The translations under genes and the position numbers were made by a program. Of a stretch of DNA of 64,000 nucleotides, positions 62,465-64,000 are shown one piece after another. Position 1 is the stretch's first letter. Every line of letters begins with the position of its first letter. The stretch is from an uncultured Porphyromonadaceae bacterium. GTDB lineage: Bacteria; Bacteroidota; Bacteroidia; Bacteroidales; Barnesiellaceae_A. The notes beneath the pieces are model-generated. The model did not search any database. It saw nothing but the letters and a program-made list of their open reading frames with translations, and was not told where the DNA came from. Where the stretch lies: contig UPZG01000005.1 of the NCBI GenBank assembly GCA_900538705.1, forward strand, positions 62,001-126,000. Direction: 5' to 3'.

Positions 62465-62568
62465 TTATAATAAAGAGGGCAGCCTCTTCAGGCCGCCCTC
62501 TTCCATTTACCCCACTTCACAGTGGCATTTGGCATTATGAAACTGAATTTACTCTTTTTGCTTTTGTT
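62465..62568 (-). ncRNA. Candidate small RNA between an orphan promoter and terminator
   Basis: A full promoter (62575-62607) and a strong terminator (62473-62502) on the minus strand enclose about 100 bases without a convincing gene. A 15-codon frame inside (MPNATVKWGKWKRAA) is too short to support. The unit lies between nspC and the polysaccharide locus. The exact ends are estimates. Confidence 0.45.
62473..62502 (-). terminator. Rho-independent terminator of the candidate sRNA (or of nspC read-through)
   Basis: On the minus strand AAGAGGGCGGCC pairs with GGCTGCCCTCTT (one A-C mismatch) around a 6-base loop, followed by TATTATAAATT. It is about 360 bases after the nspC stop. Confidence 0.8.
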
Positions 62569-62574
62569 GCATTG

Positions 62575-62607
62575 CAAATATACGTAAAAGCCCATATTAC
62601 TTCCAAA
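62575..62607 (-). promoter_or_regulatory. Orphan promoter
   Basis: TATATTTG (62575-62582, minus strand) with TTTG at 62604-62607 and a 21-bp spacer. The only thing downstream before the terminator is the candidate sRNA. Confidence 0.65.
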
Positions 62608-62863
62608 CATAATCAAAAAAATATTAGTTATAAATTGTAAATAGGCCTGCAAAAAGAATACTTACAAATTGTAACTTCGTTATTTTCAATAGCGAGAACA
62701 TCATGACTCAAAGGTAAAATGACTATACCCTTCTACATACGGAGAATTTTCAACAATTCAACTCTAAAGAGCAAAACCGTCTGTCTTACCCGCTATTACT
62801 CTTTTCAATACACTTGTAGAGTGACAAGCAAGGTGATGAAGACAGCCCTCTCCCCTCCTCTAT

Positions 62864-64000
62864 TTACGCCATGCGGTTCTTATAATCATCGTAACCAAAC
62901 GTACGCCATAATTGCAAATTGCCATCGCTTTTGAGCAACGCAATAGAAGGATGTGACACTCCATTAAACATTGTTGTCTTTACAATGGTATAGTGTATCA
63001 TATCTTCAAAAATGATACGCTCTCCTATCTGCAACTCATGGTCGAAACTCCAATCACCCACAAAGTCGCCGCTAAGGCAAGAATTTCCGCCCATACGATA
63101 TACCGGCATACCAGCCGTAGGCTCTACTGCCCCACGTATGGCAGGCTTATATGGCATTTCAAGACAATCGGGCATGTGACATGCAAAAGAGGCATCCAGT
63201 ATAGCCGTACGAATACCATGATTTTCCACAATATCTACAATAGTAGTCACCAATACTCCTGTTTGCCAAGCAAAGGCACTACCCGGCTCCATAATAATCT
63301 GCAAATGCGGATGACGCTCTTTGAAGGCAAGCAGGGTTGCTATAAGATGTTCTACATTGTAATCTTTACGAGTCATCAGATGCCCGCCCCCCATATTGAG
63401 CCACTTCACTTGTTGCAGCCACGGCTCGAAGCGCTTCTCCACGACTTGAAGTGTACGTTCCAAGTCGTACGACGTCGACTCACAAAGCGTATGAAAATGC
63501 AAGCCTTCTATACCTCGTGGCAAAAGAGGCGGTAACTGCTCGGCCACTACACCCAGGCGCGAACCGGGAGCACAGGGATTATACAGCGCGGTCTCTACGT
63601 CTGAAAACTCAGGGTTGATACGGATTCCGCACGAGATATGGCGTGGATAGGCAGCTGCCTTCGCGGCAAAATGCGAGTACTGACGCAAAGAGTTGAATGT
63701 TATGTGACTGCTACAACGCATTATTTCGTCGAAATCGGCATCGATATAAGCCGGCGAATAGGTATGAGCAAGCGATTTCATCTCCTCTAAAGCCAAGCGG
63801 GCCTCGTGTACCGAACTGGCCGTAGAACATTGTATATACTCACGCACTATCGGGAAAGCTTTCCATAAGGCAAAGGCTTTGAATGCGAGTATAATATCTA
63901 CTCCTGCACGCTCTTTTACAGAACGTATTAACGCGAGGTTGCGACGAAACAAAGTCTCGTCAAGAACATAACAAGGCGATGGAGCCTGCAATAATGCATC
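62864..64000 (-). CDS. nspC: Carboxynorspermidine decarboxylase, N-terminus cut by the window edge
   Basis: At least 378 residues of a fold-III PLP decarboxylase are visible: PSPCYVLDE, the PLP-Lys segment ILAFKAFALW, LHFHTLCES, NMGGGHLMTRKDY and a C-terminal GGNSCLSGDFVGDW with the catalytic Cys. It makes norspermidine or spermidine from the carboxy form in the alternative polyamine pathway found in Bacteroidales. The frame stays open to the window end; a TTG at 63991 is in frame, but related enzymes begin a few residues further upstream, so I treat the start as outside. Confidence 0.92.
   Translation of the reverse strand, partial: DALLQAPSPCYVLDETLFRRNLALIRSVKERAGVDIILAFKAFALWKAFPIVREYIQCSTASSVHEARLALEEMKSLAHTYSPAYIDADFDEIMRCSSHITFNSLRQYSHFAAKAAAYPRHISCGIRINPEFSDVETALYNPCAPGSRLGVVAEQLPPLLPRGIEGLHFHTLCESTSYDLERTLQVVEKRFEPWLQQVKWLNMGGGHLMTRKDYNVEHLIATLLAFKERHPHLQIIMEPGSAFAWQTGVLVTTIVDIVENHGIRTAILDASFACHMPDCLEMPYKPAIRGAVEPTAGMPVYRMGGNSCLSGDFVGDWSFDHELQIGERIIFEDMIHYTIVKTTMFNGVSHPSIALLKSDGNLQLWRTFGYDDYKNRMA

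Noticed and set aside
62537..62587. A 16-codon + strand frame (MKLNLLFLLLLHCKYT) resembling a signal or small hydrophobic toxin
   Set aside because: It lies on the opposite strand to a good promoter and has no promoter or terminator of its own; chance is likelier.
1..64000. CRISPR arrays, tRNA/rRNA genes, integrases or intact insertion sequences
   Set aside because: Both strands were scanned by eye, and no spaced direct-repeat arrays, cloverleaf sequences, or transposase/integrase motifs were found. The gaps are too small for most of these.

Overview
This window reads as the chromosome of a gut-type Bacteroidales bacterium (phylum Bacteroidota). The signs are: promoters with the Bacteroidetes TAnnTTTG -7 box, often with TTG or TTTG 20-21 bp upstream; few Shine-Dalgarno sites; a short 286-residue RpoD; a long pyrophosphate-dependent phosphofructokinase; the GGGtGRT/NifU-like pair; a three-gene glycogen operon; and NspC. 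The genus cannot be fixed from the window.

Positions 1-18 kb are housekeeping. In order they hold a DEAD-box helicase and a partial ABC-F ATPase (-), an HtrA protease, RpoD, a secreted M6-type peptidase (-), a Crp/Fnr regulator (-) divergent from a MarC-family membrane protein, the glycogen operon (debranching enzyme, GT4 glycogen synthase-like, GH57), a nucleoside phosphorylase with a HIT protein, ribosomal protein S16, a DUF3109 protein (-) and gpmI (-). Upstream of gpmI, on the + strand, lies an unannotated RNA that folds as a long rod with an internal bubble. Its architecture resembles 6S RNA.

Positions 19.6-27.3 kb hold a tight cassette of five + strand genes, clearly richer in A+T than its flanks. 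All five products carry Sec signal peptides: a TPR/Sel1 protein, a GHSLGG lipase-like protein, an unknown, an NTF2-like protein and a TPR protein with a probable outer-membrane beta-strand tail. No known system matches it as a set, and it is the best candidate here for an undescribed system. It is followed by pfp (-), the scaffold/GGGtGRT pair, a membrane-anchored GH25 lysozyme, a small secreted protein, a 166-bp MITE-like inverted repeat and an LRR_5 protein (-).

Positions 33.6-61.6 kb are one large polysaccharide (capsule, O-antigen or exopolysaccharide) locus, all on the minus strand and transcribed right to left. It begins with rfbACDB (dTDP-rhamnose), then an acyltransferase, a Wzx flippase, two pairs of Fe-S F420-beta-type protein plus pyruvyl transferase, a Wzy polymerase, six glycosyltransferases in all, a second acyltransferase, ugd (UDP-glucuronate), a WcaF-like acetyltransferase, manC-gmd-fcl (GDP-mannose and GDP-fucose), an SDR epimerase, a UbiA/HAD pair and a WecA/MraY-type initiating transferase. 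The rfb block looks GC-rich and the flippase-to-GT core very AT-rich, so the locus appears mosaic. Good internal promoters precede manC and one F420-beta gene. No UpxY/UpxZ regulators are visible at the head of the locus.

The right end holds a 1.3-kb non-coding stretch with the rfb promoter, a possible 47-residue lipoprotein ORF and an orphan promoter-terminator unit (candidate sRNA), then nspC, which runs off the window. I found no tRNA, rRNA, CRISPR array, intact IS or integrase.
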